From Deinococcus humi (GTDB taxonomy: Bacteria; Deinococcota; Deinococci; Deinococcales; Deinococcaceae), in NCBI RefSeq assembly GCF_014201875.1, contig NZ_JACHFL010000023.1:1-64000 (forward strand): 64,000 bases of DNA, read 5' to 3'. Both the position numbers and the translations under genes were made by a program. Of the stretch, positions 46,352 to 56,604 are shown in pieces (the first letter of the stretch is position 1; the number at the start of each line of letters is the position of its first letter). The notes under the pieces were generated by a model that was not told where the DNA came from, did no database searches, and saw only the letters and a program-made list of their open reading frames with translations.

Positions 46352-46684
46352 GCTTCAGCTTGAGGCTGCGTCTAGGTGAGATGAAAGAGTCGATCTCAGG
46401 TAGAAGAATGGGAAGACAGTTTGGGCAAGGAAAGCGACAACCGCTGATCATCTGTGACTGACCGTTATGCCTTCTGTTCGGCAGGATTGGGCACGCCGTT
46501 CAGCAGTCTCACCGCTTTTCACCCAGCAGGCCGGCCGGCAACGTCTCCAGCGGCGCAAGTTGAAATCAGTTACGAAACCTTTCGTGGATGAAGTCGTCCA
46601 TTCTCTTCACTCCGAACCTAAGAGTGACCTCGCGGGGAACCATACATGGGCGCGATACCAGTGTGGTGTCCCCCACAGCCTTGA
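46352..46684. other. Intergenic stretch, nothing recognised
   Basis: About 330 bases with no supportable gene or RNA. Confidence 0.35.
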
Positions 46685-46993
46685 TCAAGGACGATCTGCG
46701 CCTCCCAAAGGCCGGCCATCCTCTGCCACCCGATAAAGATCTGACAAGGGTTGCCCGAGGCTATGGGCAAACCAGATGCGCATGGCCGCTTTGGCATCGG
46801 CTGCGTCTCTCTCCCCGCGTTCGACTTGCTCCAGTAAGGGGACGAGCGGCTCAATGGTTTGCAGGAATTTCGCCAGCTGGATTTCGACGAAGGCACTCAT
46901 ATTCATGTCCATAGCGCCAAAGATCCGTCGTGTCTCTCGATAGATATCCGGATCGATAGTGAGATTCAGCCGAGCTTTGGTTGTTTTTTTCAT
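46685..46993 (-). CDS. Ribbon-helix-helix protein, orphan antitoxin-like
   Basis: A 102-residue protein starting MKKTTKARLNLTIDPDIYRE. The strand KARLNLTIDP and helices RETRRIFGAMDMNMSAFVEI and LAKFLQTIEPLV form a ribbon-helix-helix DNA-binding domain as in Arc/CopG-type antitoxins. The C-terminal tail (AAMRIWFAHSLGQPLSDLYR) could be a partner-binding region, but no toxin gene is adjacent. A TATACT -10 box lies 6 nt before the ATG at 46993, which decides the start over the upstream in-frame ATG at 47008. Confidence 0.65.
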   Translation of the reverse strand: MKKTTKARLNLTIDPDIYRETRRIFGAMDMNMSAFVEIQLAKFLQTIEPLVPLLEQVERGERDAADAKAAMRIWFAHSLGQPLSDLYRVAEDGRPLGGADRP

Positions 46994-46999
46994 ACAGAT

Positions 47000-47019
47000 A
47001 GTATACATACAGCATCTGT
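47000..47019 (-). promoter_or_regulatory. Promoter and candidate operator of the RHH gene
   Basis: TATACT (47005-47000, minus strand) is flanked by repeats: CATACAG occurs at 46991-46997 and 47006-47012, and ACAGAT at 46994-46999 is inverted as ATCTGT at 47014-47019. The arrangement is suitable for autorepression by an RHH protein. Confidence 0.45.
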
Positions 47020-47070
47020 ACGCTGCTGATCGTGTGGTTTAGATTCCGGGCGGTGGCATCCAAGCGAGGA

Positions 47071-47104
47071 GGGCAGCCTTAAGACGAGGCAGGCTGCCCT
47101 TCTT
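47071..47104 (+). terminator. Terminator-like hairpin
   Basis: GGGCAGCC/GGCTGCCC with a 13-nt loop is followed by TTCTT on the plus strand. No intact plus-strand gene ends just before it, so it may be left over from a lost gene. The following bases to 47489 contain frames on both strands (for instance CHENFVITPEKKIFDAFASS on the minus strand at 47254-47448) that I could not assign. Confidence 0.4.
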
Positions 47105-47489
47105 CGATCGATATCTGGCCATGATCACTTTTCCTGACCGATCTCCTGCGCGTGAATATCATTACTGCTGAAGGGCACGCTTTTCGGTCAGCCTCCGAGC
47201 GACCAGACGAAGGGATGCGGTCAGCGAGAACTGAACATGGTTGCTCGTGGGGGCTACGCTCTATTCGCCCCCTTGTTGCCTGCAGAGATGACGGACCCCA
47301 TCTGTTTGCCAGCTACGAACTCTCCTCTGATTCTGAAGAGAGAGCTCGCGAACGCGTCGAAGATCTTTTTCTCCGGGGTGATCACGAAGTTCTCGTGGCA
47401 CAGCGCAGTCGCTCCGTCGTCATCCTTGCCTAAAGCACGCGTTTGCACGCCCGGCTCATGCGCTCGTCTTGTTCAGTCGTGCCTATGCC

Positions 47490-48260
47490 TTACAGCGCGA
47501 GCACCTGGCCGTCCTCTGGGACAAGCAGCTGCGCCGCGAAGCCCTGCTCAACTGCGAACGCGCGCAGTTCGCTCCTTGACAGCACCGAGTGATTGACCGC
47601 TTCCATATGCGAGGCGACCAGGGTTGCGGTCGGCGTAGCGCGGTGGACGGCCAGTACGTCCTCTTTATTCATGATGATCGCTCCCAGCCCGAGCACCTGC
47701 GCGTCGCCGCAATTAAGGACAACGATGTCGGGGCGGTGCGCGCTGAGCGCCTGCTCCACGTGGGCGTTGTAGACGGTGTCGCCTGCAAGGTACAGCGTCT
47801 TCTCGTCCGGGTGCCGGAATACCACCCCGCTCACCTCACCGAGAATCTCGCCGATGGCGGCCATGGCCGCGTCCGAGCCATGCTGCCCGGTGGTTTTGGT
47901 GAGTGTGACGCCTTCGAACCCGGTGTTTGCGGTCATCACGCGGACATCCATGAAGCCGGAAGACTTCACCAGCTGAGCGTCCGCGTCGTGCTGTACAAAA
48001 ATCGGAAGCGTCTTTGGCAGCTGCTGCCTGGCGACCTCATCCCAATGGTCCAGGTGGGTGTGAGTGACGATCACAGCGTCCACTGCGAGAAGGGCGTCCA
48101 GCGGTATGGGCAGCGCCACCGTTGGGTTGCGGCGCTCGCTATTCAGGGTGCCCTCCAGGCCAGGATAGGCCCCCTGAACAGCGAGCATGGGATCGATCAG
48201 GAAGGTTTTGCCGGCGTACGAGAGCTTCAAGGTGGCATTGCGAATCTGCTGAATCTGCAT
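47490..48260 (-). CDS. MBL-fold metallohydrolase (UlaG-like)
   Basis: A 256-residue metallo-beta-lactamase-fold protein with the metal motif THTHLDHWD (His67, His69, Asp71, His72), a later GQHGSD that supplies another His, and LAGDTVYNAHVEQAL with the bridging Asp. It resembles UlaG/L-ascorbate-6-phosphate lactonase-like hydrolases. The substrate is unknown. It lies 97 nt downstream of a MerR regulator gene in the same direction and is the likely target. Confidence 0.85.
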   Translation of the reverse strand: MQIQQIRNATLKLSYAGKTFLIDPMLAVQGAYPGLEGTLNSERRNPTVALPIPLDALLAVDAVIVTHTHLDHWDEVARQQLPKTLPIFVQHDADAQLVKSSGFMDVRVMTANTGFEGVTLTKTTGQHGSDAAMAAIGEILGEVSGVVFRHPDEKTLYLAGDTVYNAHVEQALSAHRPDIVVLNCGDAQVLGLGAIIMNKEDVLAVHRATPTATLVASHMEAVNHSVLSRSELRAFAVEQGFAAQLLVPEDGQVLAL

Positions 48261-48357
48261 GGTGGGTTCCTTCTGAATTGGGGCTGGAGCAGGGGTCCGG
48301 GGTGTGGGTCAGCGACGCACAGCCGGCTGGACCGGGTGCGGTGAGTGACTCTGAGCT

Positions 48358-48753
48358 TCAGCTGGGAGGACTGATCTGTCCACCAACGGCTTGTGCCTCC
48401 AGGTGGTGCGCCTCTGCCGCCAGTTTTTCGTGCAGCCGCTGGAGCGCCGCGATCTGAGCTGCCACATCCGCGAGCTTGCGGGCGTACAGGGCGCGTACTT
48501 CCTCTACTGGTGCGCCCAGTGTGGTGTTTCCTTGACGGAAGCAGGGCGCGCGTTCACGAATTTCGTCCAGCCTGAACCCGGCACTGAGGAAGAGCTGAAT
48601 GAGCTTGACCCGTTCGACGTCCTCCGCCTGAAAGACCCGGTAGCGGTTTTCCTCCCGGGTGGCGTTTAGAAGACCGAGACCGTCGTAGTGGCGGATGGCG
48701 CGAACACTGACTCCCGTGGCGCTGGCAAGTTGTCCGATGCGCATCGTTTCCAC
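48358..48753 (-). CDS. MerR family regulator
   Basis: A 131-residue MerR protein with the winged-helix domain at residues 4-72 (MRIGQLASATGVSVRAIRHY, LLNATREENRYRVF) and a coiled-coil dimerisation helix (about 85-120). It lacks the cysteine cluster of metal sensors, so it probably responds to an organic ligand or redox signal. The promoter has a -35/-10 spacer of 20 bp filled by a palindrome, the classical MerR arrangement, so it is self-regulated. Start is GTG 48753 (6 nt after the -10) or ATG 48744. Confidence 0.85.
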   Translation of the reverse strand: METMRIGQLASATGVSVRAIRHYDGLGLLNATREENRYRVFQAEDVERVKLIQLFLSAGFRLDEIRERAPCFRQGNTTLGAPVEEVRALYARKLADVAAQIAALQRLHEKLAAEAHHLEAQAVGGQISPPS

Positions 48754-48759
48754 CCAGGC

Positions 48760-48791
48760 AGGATAGACCCTGACATATGTGTCAGGGTCAA
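48760..48791 (-). promoter_or_regulatory. MerR-type promoter with 20-bp spacer and palindrome
   Basis: On the minus strand TTGACC (48791-48786) and TATCCT (48765-48760) are separated by 20 bp. The palindrome at 48766-48789 (arm GACCCTGACA) spans this spacer. An overlong spacer twisted by the regulator is the hallmark of MerR-controlled promoters. Confidence 0.7.
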
Positions 48792-48858
48792 GGGGTGGAG
48801 TTCAGCATGGCACAACGATAAAGGTTGTCTCTCCCGACAGCAGTGGACAATAGCAGGC

Positions 48859-49632
48859 ATGACCATTCCTGGCCTGACCTTGCCACCGCTTCCAGACGCG
48901 GCGCTGGTCAGCGTCCCTGGGCCTGCTGGTGGGCTGGGCGGGTACTTCTGGCGGCAAAGGGGTGATGCGCCCGCCGCACTGCTCCTACATGGCTGGGGCC
49001 AGGACGCCAGCGCGATGGTCCACCCGGCCCGGCAGTTGCATGCGGCCGGATGGCATGCCCTGAGTCTGTCCCAGCGGGGCTGGCTGGGCTCGGCTGGCTG
49101 CGACGACTACGGCCTCAGCGGGCCTGAGGATCTGGGCGCGGCGTCCGACTGGCTGAGTGCACAGCCTGAAGTGAAGGGCCCGCTGGTCCTGTTGGGCTTC
49201 AGCATGGGTGGACTGAGCGCGCTCCTGAGCGTCTCCATGCCCGGGGCCCGACCCACCCGCGTCACGCACGTAATCGCCGTCAGTGCCCCCACCGATCTGC
49301 GCGCTGTCTATGATGCGTCCACCCTGCGCATTCTGAAACGCTGCTACGACGCGGTTCTGACCCCCGAACAATGGCGCGAGGGCTCGCCGATCACCCATGT
49401 CGCTGGCCTGCGGCGGCCGGCCCTGGTGGTCATCGGGACCCACGACCACATCTGTGCGCCGGAGATCGGCCGACAGTACGCCCAGGCCGCCGACTCCCAT
49501 CTTCTAGAGTACACAGACATGGCGCACGAACCGGACGAGACCCAGTGGGCCGCTATTGTTCGTGAGCTGGTGGCATGGGTCCAGCGAACTGAACACGCCA
49601 ACACCCCTCGTCCTAGTAGCTTCCCTGTCTGA
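48859..49632 (+). CDS. Alpha/beta hydrolase
   Basis: A 257-residue hydrolase with the oxyanion motif LLLHGWGQDA (about 41-50), nucleophile elbow GFSMGG (Ser115), the acid in GTHDHICAPE and the catalytic His in YTDMAHEPDE. No signal peptide is present. It may be an esterase or peptidase. It is divergent from the merR gene with the MerR palindrome between them, so it may be part of the same regulon. The ATG at 48859 fits the fold; the frame open from 48688 would run through the merR promoter. Confidence 0.85.
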   Translation: MTIPGLTLPPLPDAALVSVPGPAGGLGGYFWRQRGDAPAALLLHGWGQDASAMVHPARQLHAAGWHALSLSQRGWLGSAGCDDYGLSGPEDLGAASDWLSAQPEVKGPLVLLGFSMGGLSALLSVSMPGARPTRVTHVIAVSAPTDLRAVYDASTLRILKRCYDAVLTPEQWREGSPITHVAGLRRPALVVIGTHDHICAPEIGRQYAQAADSHLLEYTDMAHEPDETQWAAIVRELVAWVQRTEHANTPRPSSFPV

Positions 49633-49818
49633 GTCCATTGACGGGGCCACTATTGGCAGTGTTGGCTCAAGCCCGGGGACAGTCATGCGCTTCATCGGGC
49701 TTCCAGCCTGAACTGGAGTGCACGTGGAGGGTCCGACAAGGGGGCTGGGTTGGCGAACAAGATGCGCACGGAAGCAAGGAACGCTAGCTGCGACGCCCGC
49801 AATACGCCGCGAACCCTT

Positions 49819-50181
49819 TCAGGCAAACTGCGCGACGATCTGCTGCAACTCTTCTGCCGCGTCCAGCCCTTTGATCACATAGGCCCTGGCCCCCAAGCCA
49901 ACCGCCTGTGCCGCCACTTCGCGGTTTGCGAGACCACTCAACACCACCACGGGAGTCCCCGACGCCAGCTCCAGTGCCCGGGCGAGCAACTCCAGACCGT
50001 GGCCATCTGGCAGATTCAGATCCAGCACCAGCATTCCGAAGTTCCCACCAGGCCAGCGCCGCGCCGCCTCAGCGAACGTCGGCGCATCGTCCAGCGTCCA
50101 CTCCAGCCCTATCAATTCTAGCGAGGCCTGCAACAGCAGCACGTCCGCCGGATGGTCCTCGATCAGCAGCACCCGCATCAC
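49819..50181 (-). CDS. Single-domain response regulator
   Basis: A 120-residue CheY-like receiver: acidic pair ED at residues 8-9, phosphoacceptor Asp54 in GMLVLDLNLPDGHG, conserved Ser in VVVLSGLAN and Lys in AYVIKGLD. There is no output domain. The GTG start overlaps the end of a decayed histidine-kinase gene, so it probably once formed a two-component pair with it and has lost its dedicated kinase. Confidence 0.85.
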   Translation of the reverse strand: MMRVLLIEDHPADVLLLQASLELIGLEWTLDDAPTFAEAARRWPGGNFGMLVLDLNLPDGHGLELLARALELASGTPVVVLSGLANREVAAQAVGLGARAYVIKGLDAAEELQQIVAQFA

Positions 50182-50639
50182 GCCAACTCCCGGGACAGTC
50201 TGACCGGAAGATCAGGCGCAGGAAGTCTCGCCGCGCACATGCGCCCTGAGCCTTCGATCCACCGTGTGCCGCGTTTTAGCAAATTTTCTGAGCGCCCCTG
50301 CCCGTGTCCTGGACGATGACCACGTTCCTTGATCGTGTCAGGCACATTGGCCTGGTATCGGAAAACGCAGCTACTGATCAGGACGGACCATACCTGCTGA
50401 ATACAAGCCCAAAGATCTATTAGACGCTGAAAAGCATCAAAGCTTCCCGGTTTTTCTCCAGGTTTCCGACATTCCGAGTGGATGCGGTTTTCCCGGCCCT
50501 CACCCAGCACCTGACACTCCCCTCTCCAGGCATCCAGGTCGAAGGCGTGCTGAACCACCCGTTTCAGACGGAAGCACAACTGCTCGACGTCAGCCGCAGA
50601 TACGGCTCTGAGACCGCAGGGTGCCCACGTCTTATTCAT
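50178..50639 (-). pseudogene. Decayed histidine kinase
   Basis: The frame from ATG 50639 ends overlapping the response-regulator start. In it QQVWSVLISSCVFRYQANVP resembles a damaged HATPase N-box (QVLxNLIxNAVKY). A neighbouring frame then reads NVVIVQDTGRGAQKI, a clear G1 box (VxVxDTGRG), before a stop. The final 30 residues (WIEGSGRMCAARLPAP) recall a kinase C terminus. The kinase body is missing or scrambled, so the gene is a pseudogene. A TACCCT box still lies 5 nt before its ATG. Confidence 0.5.
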
Positions 50640-50769
50640 ACCCCAGGGTAGAGAACGTCGGGCGAATCAATACAAAACCTTGTAAAGGCTTCTTAAGCAT
50701 TGTCTCAACCTGCTTTGACACCCGCCGTGCGAGCGAGTTATGGCTTGCGGATCGGGCATCCTTTCGTGG

Positions 50770-50967
50770 TTATGGGTCTCGACCGGAAGGAACCACCCGA
50801 ACGGCCAGCACATACAGGTGGTTGACCAGGTTTTCTAATTGTTCATCCTGCAGATCGTTCGCCTGGAGATGCCCCAGCAGCAGATCGGCCAGCAGACGGT
50901 ACTCCGATGAGCTCAGCAGGAGTTCAGCTGTTGCCCGTCCTTCCACCATGCTCCCGTGATCGGTCAT
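50770..50967 (-). CDS. Small helical protein, 65 residues
   Basis: The protein begins MTDHGSMVEGRATAELLLSS and continues EYRLLADLLLGHLQANDLQD, an amphipathic, helical composition typical of a real small protein. A TAAGGT box 6 nt before the ATG (50974-50979) supports expression as a leaderless message. No family is recognised. Confidence 0.45.
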   Translation of the reverse strand: MTDHGSMVEGRATAELLLSSSEYRLLADLLLGHLQANDLQDEQLENLVNHLYVLAVRVVPSGRDP

Positions 50968-50979
50968 CCCCTGACCTTA

Positions 50980-51381
50980 AACTCACGAGAACGGCTCAAC
51001 TGTAGAAGTTGCTCCGGAGTTCTGCGGCCTACACAGACACGACTATGGGAGCAAAGATGCCTTCTTCAACACAGCATCCTCTGGCGATTGAGTACGGACG
51101 GCGATGAAGGAGAAAAAGGCGCTTATAGGGTTTGTATGACTTCGCAGACCGCATTCAAGAGACCGGAACAGAACCCTTGTCCCATTCCATTAAACGTGCC
51201 CAGCCATACTGCTCCCTCGTTGTCGAGCTGAACACATGGGGACACCTGTATGGTTTACAGGTGTCCCCAAGGCAACGGCGCCAGAATTGTCAGCCGACTG
51301 GAGTATGCGCAGGGTCTTCGCTGCGTGGCTGGGGGCGAACGTTGAAGAGCGGCGCAGTGGTAACCGCGCCGCTCCGACACT
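50980..51381. other. Intergenic stretch with one strong hairpin
   Basis: About 400 bases between the small gene and the end of copA. The only feature is a perfect 13-bp stem at 51238-51268 (arm GGGGACACCTGTA, 5-nt loop). It has no T-run on either side, so it is not a typical terminator. It lies about 115 nt past the copA stop codon and could act as a 3'-end stabiliser or a protein site. Confidence 0.45.
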
Positions 51382-53898
<2,517 letters not shown>

Positions 53899-53910
53899 CT
53901 TCCTTCCTCC

Positions 53911-54045
53911 CATCCCCCCCAGGGGGATCCCTGATATTCGAAGTTTATATCCAGGGATGGGGGGTTGACAAGGGGGAGTGGGGGAGAGCGTCAAAGCAGA
54001 TGTTTTCTTTCGAGGATCTTGACACCCTGGGGGGGAGGATATAGC
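53911..54045. promoter_or_regulatory. Divergent copA/copZ promoters with G/C-tract operators
   Basis: For copA (minus strand) TTGTCA (53971-53966) and TATAAA (53949-53944) are 16 bp apart. For copZ (plus strand) TTGACA (54019-54024) and TATAGC (54040-54045) are 15 bp apart. Both spacers contain long G or C tracts (ACCCCCCATCCC and CCCTGGGGGGGAGG), and a palindrome ATCCCCC/GGGGGAT at 53912-53928 lies near the copA start. CsoR proteins bind such G-tract palindromes, so these are the likely operators. Confidence 0.65.
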
Positions 54046-54064
54046 CTGGGCTAGGAGGGAGACC

Positions 54065-54274
54065 ATGAATCAGATCGAACTGAACATCACTGGTATGACC
54101 TGCGGCCACTGTCAGACCGGGGTCACTAGAGCCCTCAAAGGCGTTCCCGGAGTCACTGACGCACAAGTGGACCTGAAGAGCGGCAGGGCCATTGTGCACG
54201 GTAATGCGGCAGCGCAGCAGCTGATCGAAGCCGTTGTTGAAGAGGGTTTCGGCGCCAGGGTGGCGAACCCGTAA
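54065..54274 (+). CDS. copZ: Copper chaperone CopZ
   Basis: A 69-residue single heavy-metal-associated domain with the Cu(I)-binding motif GMTCGHC (residues 10-16) and the usual ferredoxin-like pattern ([28 protein letters not shown]). It carries Cu(I) in the cytoplasm to CopA. Its stop codon overlaps the csoR start (TAATG), so both are translated from one message. Confidence 0.9.
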   Translation: MNQIELNITGMTCGHCQTGVTRALKGVPGVTDAQVDLKSGRAIVHGNAAAQQLIEAVVEEGFGARVANP

Positions 54275-54618
54275 TGGCGAAGACGACGGCCGCCGATCAG
54301 TTGACCGTGCTGCCTGAGCAGGGGATACACAGCCACACAGATCACCATCTGTGCATGCCCGAGGACAGCCGCAAACGGGCTGCCCGCCGCCTTAAGATCG
54401 CGCGCGGACATCTGGACAGCATCGTGACCATGCTCGAAAACCCCGACGCTTACTGTGTGGATGTGCTGCGTCAGCTCAAAGCCGTTCAAGGTGCGTTAGC
54501 TGGTGCCGGGGAAGTGGTGCTGCGCGGGCACCTCGAAGCGCACGTCGCGACAGCTGCCACCCGTGGCGACGAGGCCGAAATCGTCGATGAGCTGATGGAA
54601 GTCTTCAAATACGTCTGA
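54274..54618 (+). CDS. csoR: CsoR-type copper-sensing repressor, Cys-His-His form
   Basis: A 114-residue all-helical repressor of the CsoR/RcnR family: RKRAARRLKIARGHLDSIVT in the DNA-binding helix, then Cys61 (DAYCVDVLRQLKAVQGAL) and His86 and His90 (LRGHLEAHV). The third metal ligand, Cys in most copper CsoRs, is His, as in Thermus thermophilus CsoR, which responds to Cu(I) and some other metals. The first 28 residues are His-rich (IHSHTDHHLC). It follows copZ with overlapping codons and should repress both divergent units. Confidence 0.9.
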   Translation: MAKTTAADQLTVLPEQGIHSHTDHHLCMPEDSRKRAARRLKIARGHLDSIVTMLENPDAYCVDVLRQLKAVQGALAGAGEVVLRGHLEAHVATAATRGDEAEIVDELMEVFKYV

Positions 54619-54684
54619 CTCTGCCCACTGAACATGTCTTGGGGGGTGGACCTGCGTCCGTCCCTTTTTACTGTGAGGATCACC

Positions 54685-54921
54685 ATGCCAAACGTCATCC
54701 TGTACGCCACGCCCACCTGCCCGGACTGCCACGCCCTGCGGCTGTGGTTCGCCCGATATGGGGTTTCCTTTGAAGAGCGCGACCTGACGGACCCGGCCGT
54801 AGCTGATGAAGCGAAAGAGCGGTACGGCGTCCGCGTCGCGCCGATCACTGTCGTGGGCGAGCAATTCTTCTACGGCACCTTTGAGCAGCAGCGGCCAAAA
54901 ATCGAAGCTCTCCTGACCTGA
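54685..54921 (+). CDS. Glutaredoxin-like protein
   Basis: A 78-residue thioredoxin-fold protein with the redox motif CPDC (Cys12, Cys15) in LYATPTCPDCHALRLWF and the cis-proline segment VAPITVVGEQFF. It resembles NrdH/glutaredoxins of Deinococcus. It starts 66 nt after csoR and may belong to the copper operon, where a dithiol protein could protect or repair thiols under copper stress. GAGGAT precedes the ATG at 54685. Confidence 0.8.
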   Translation: MPNVILYATPTCPDCHALRLWFARYGVSFEERDLTDPAVADEAKERYGVRVAPITVVGEQFFYGTFEQQRPKIEALLT

Positions 54922-55368
54922 ACGTCCATGGAAGTACAAGGCCCTGCCCTACGGAGCGTGAACAAACCGGTTCGGACGAGTGAATACAAGCAGGGGGTGG
55001 AAGATAGAGAGCCGTACCGACACCGTCTTCCCTTGGCTGGCCTCATGTTATTTACAAAGGGATGTTGGAAACCTGCTTTTTGCTCGTGATGGGATGTCCA
55101 TCCAAAGAACCGCGTCCTGGCTGGCTTTGCTTTGATCTCCTGCCATGTCGTTCCCGCTCCCAATACTGGTGGTCTTTCCCAACCTGCTCTGGATCGTCTG
55201 GCCAGAAATCACCCATGGCCTCCAGCCACTTGCTTGCGCTTCCGTGCTAGAACTCTCGTCATCTTTGCCAAAGCCTGCACGGGCACGCTTTACACACCAT
55301 ATAGAGCCTTCACTGCCAGCAGCCTCTGTTCCACATCTGGTGGAGGAGCGAAGCCACCGCCAGAACAT
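54922..55368. other. Intergenic stretch, nothing firmly recognised
   Basis: About 450 bases between convergent genes. A minus-strand frame (55048-55368, GWRPWVISGQTIQSRLGKTT) is open but unassigned and has no start signals. Confidence 0.3.
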
Positions 55369-56604
55369 TCACTTGGAGGCCTGTACCGGTGCCATGAGCC
55401 CGGATGACGGCCCCGGAGATTGAGGGCGGGTGATAACAGACAGCAGGAGAAATGCGGCCCCGGTCAGCGCCGCACACAGCAGAAAGACCGCCTGATACCC
55501 GAACGCCTGCGCAAACGCGCCAGAAACGATGCCGGAGAGCACAGCGCCGACACTGTTCGTGTTCGCGTACAACGTCAGCGCAGTGCCTGTACGGTTCGGC
55601 ATCAACTCCTGAAAGTAGGCCATCCCCAGCGTTGTGGTCACCGCAATCACCGCGGCACGGATCAGCTGTGCAGCTGCCAGCAGCCACACGGAGGGGGCAA
55701 CCGCCATGACGACGAAGTAGACCATGAATAGGCCCAGACTCAAGTGAATCAGCCGTTCGTTCGAAAACCGACCTGAAAAGAGCGCAAAGCCGAGAATGAA
55801 TGGAATTTCCAGAAAAGCGCACAGGCCGATCAACCAGCCGACGGTGCTGCTCGGTTCGTGCAGGGCTCCAGTCACATGCAGCGGCAGAGCGATAAAGCCC
55901 ATGGTATTGGACATCCCGTAAAGGACAAAACACAAGGCCACCAGAGCCAAAGGGCGCCGGGGACCAGAACCATCTTCAGCGGTCTCGGAAACTGCGGGCG
56001 CCTGGCTGACCGGACGTGAGCGGGCCAGTGCGAGCGGCAGACTGACGAGCAGGTAGCATGCTGCGGTCGCCAGAAAGAGCCCTCTGAACCCGGCGGCTCC
56101 CAGGATGATCGCGGCGGCGGCTGGCCCGAGCATCCAAGCGACTGAGAACATGGACCGCAGCGTGATCATGCTGCGGTCGGCGGCCTCCTCGCCGGCCAGA
56201 CTGAAGTGGGTTCTGGCAAAGGCGAATAGCTGGGGGAAGGCCGCTGCACCTGTCCCCAGGAAGACGCAGGCGATCAGGACCAGGGGAACAAAGCTGTGGG
56301 TCGTGCAGAGAAGGACATAGCCGATGGCGGCGCCGAGAAGTGCCGTCAGCACGATCGGTTTGCTCCCTATACGGCCGTCTGACCAGCGGGCAAGCTGAGT
56401 ACTGATCAGAACGCCACTAAGGGACATCAGGGTCATGAAAATCCCCAGCAGCAGCGGGGACATGTGGGCTTCATTTCTGGCGAACAGCGGCATGTAAGGC
56501 ACGGCAAAGGAAGCTCCTGTTCCCAGCAACAGAGCGGAGGCGGAGAATTGGGGGAAGCCGGGCACGTGGCGCAGGGACGACAGCGCATTGAAGGAAAGGG
56601 ACAC
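55369..56604 (-). CDS. MFS exporter of the sugar-efflux (SET) type
   Basis: A 411-residue transporter with twelve hydrophobic segments in two groups of six around a central loop (ALARSRPVSQAPAVSETAED). The N-terminal half has PYMPLFARNEAHMSPLLLGIFMT and the MFS loop RWSDGRIGSKP. The C-terminal half has FGFQ-like signatures in LFSGRFSNERLIHLSLG. This pattern fits SetA/SetB-type sugar or drug exporters. A GTG start at 56604 is preferred because AGGAG lies 7 nt upstream; an in-frame start at 56673 would add 23 residues. Confidence 0.8.
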   Translation of the reverse strand: MSLSFNALSSLRHVPGFPQFSASALLLGTGASFAVPYMPLFARNEAHMSPLLLGIFMTLMSLSGVLISTQLARWSDGRIGSKPIVLTALLGAAIGYVLLCTTHSFVPLVLIACVFLGTGAAAFPQLFAFARTHFSLAGEEAADRSMITLRSMFSVAWMLGPAAAAIILGAAGFRGLFLATAACYLLVSLPLALARSRPVSQAPAVSETAEDGSGPRRPLALVALCFVLYGMSNTMGFIALPLHVTGALHEPSSTVGWLIGLCAFLEIPFILGFALFSGRFSNERLIHLSLGLFMVYFVVMAVAPSVWLLAAAQLIRAAVIAVTTTLGMAYFQELMPNRTGTALTLYANTNSVGAVLSGIVSGAFAQAFGYQAVFLLCAALTGAAFLLLSVITRPQSPGPSSGLMAPVQASK

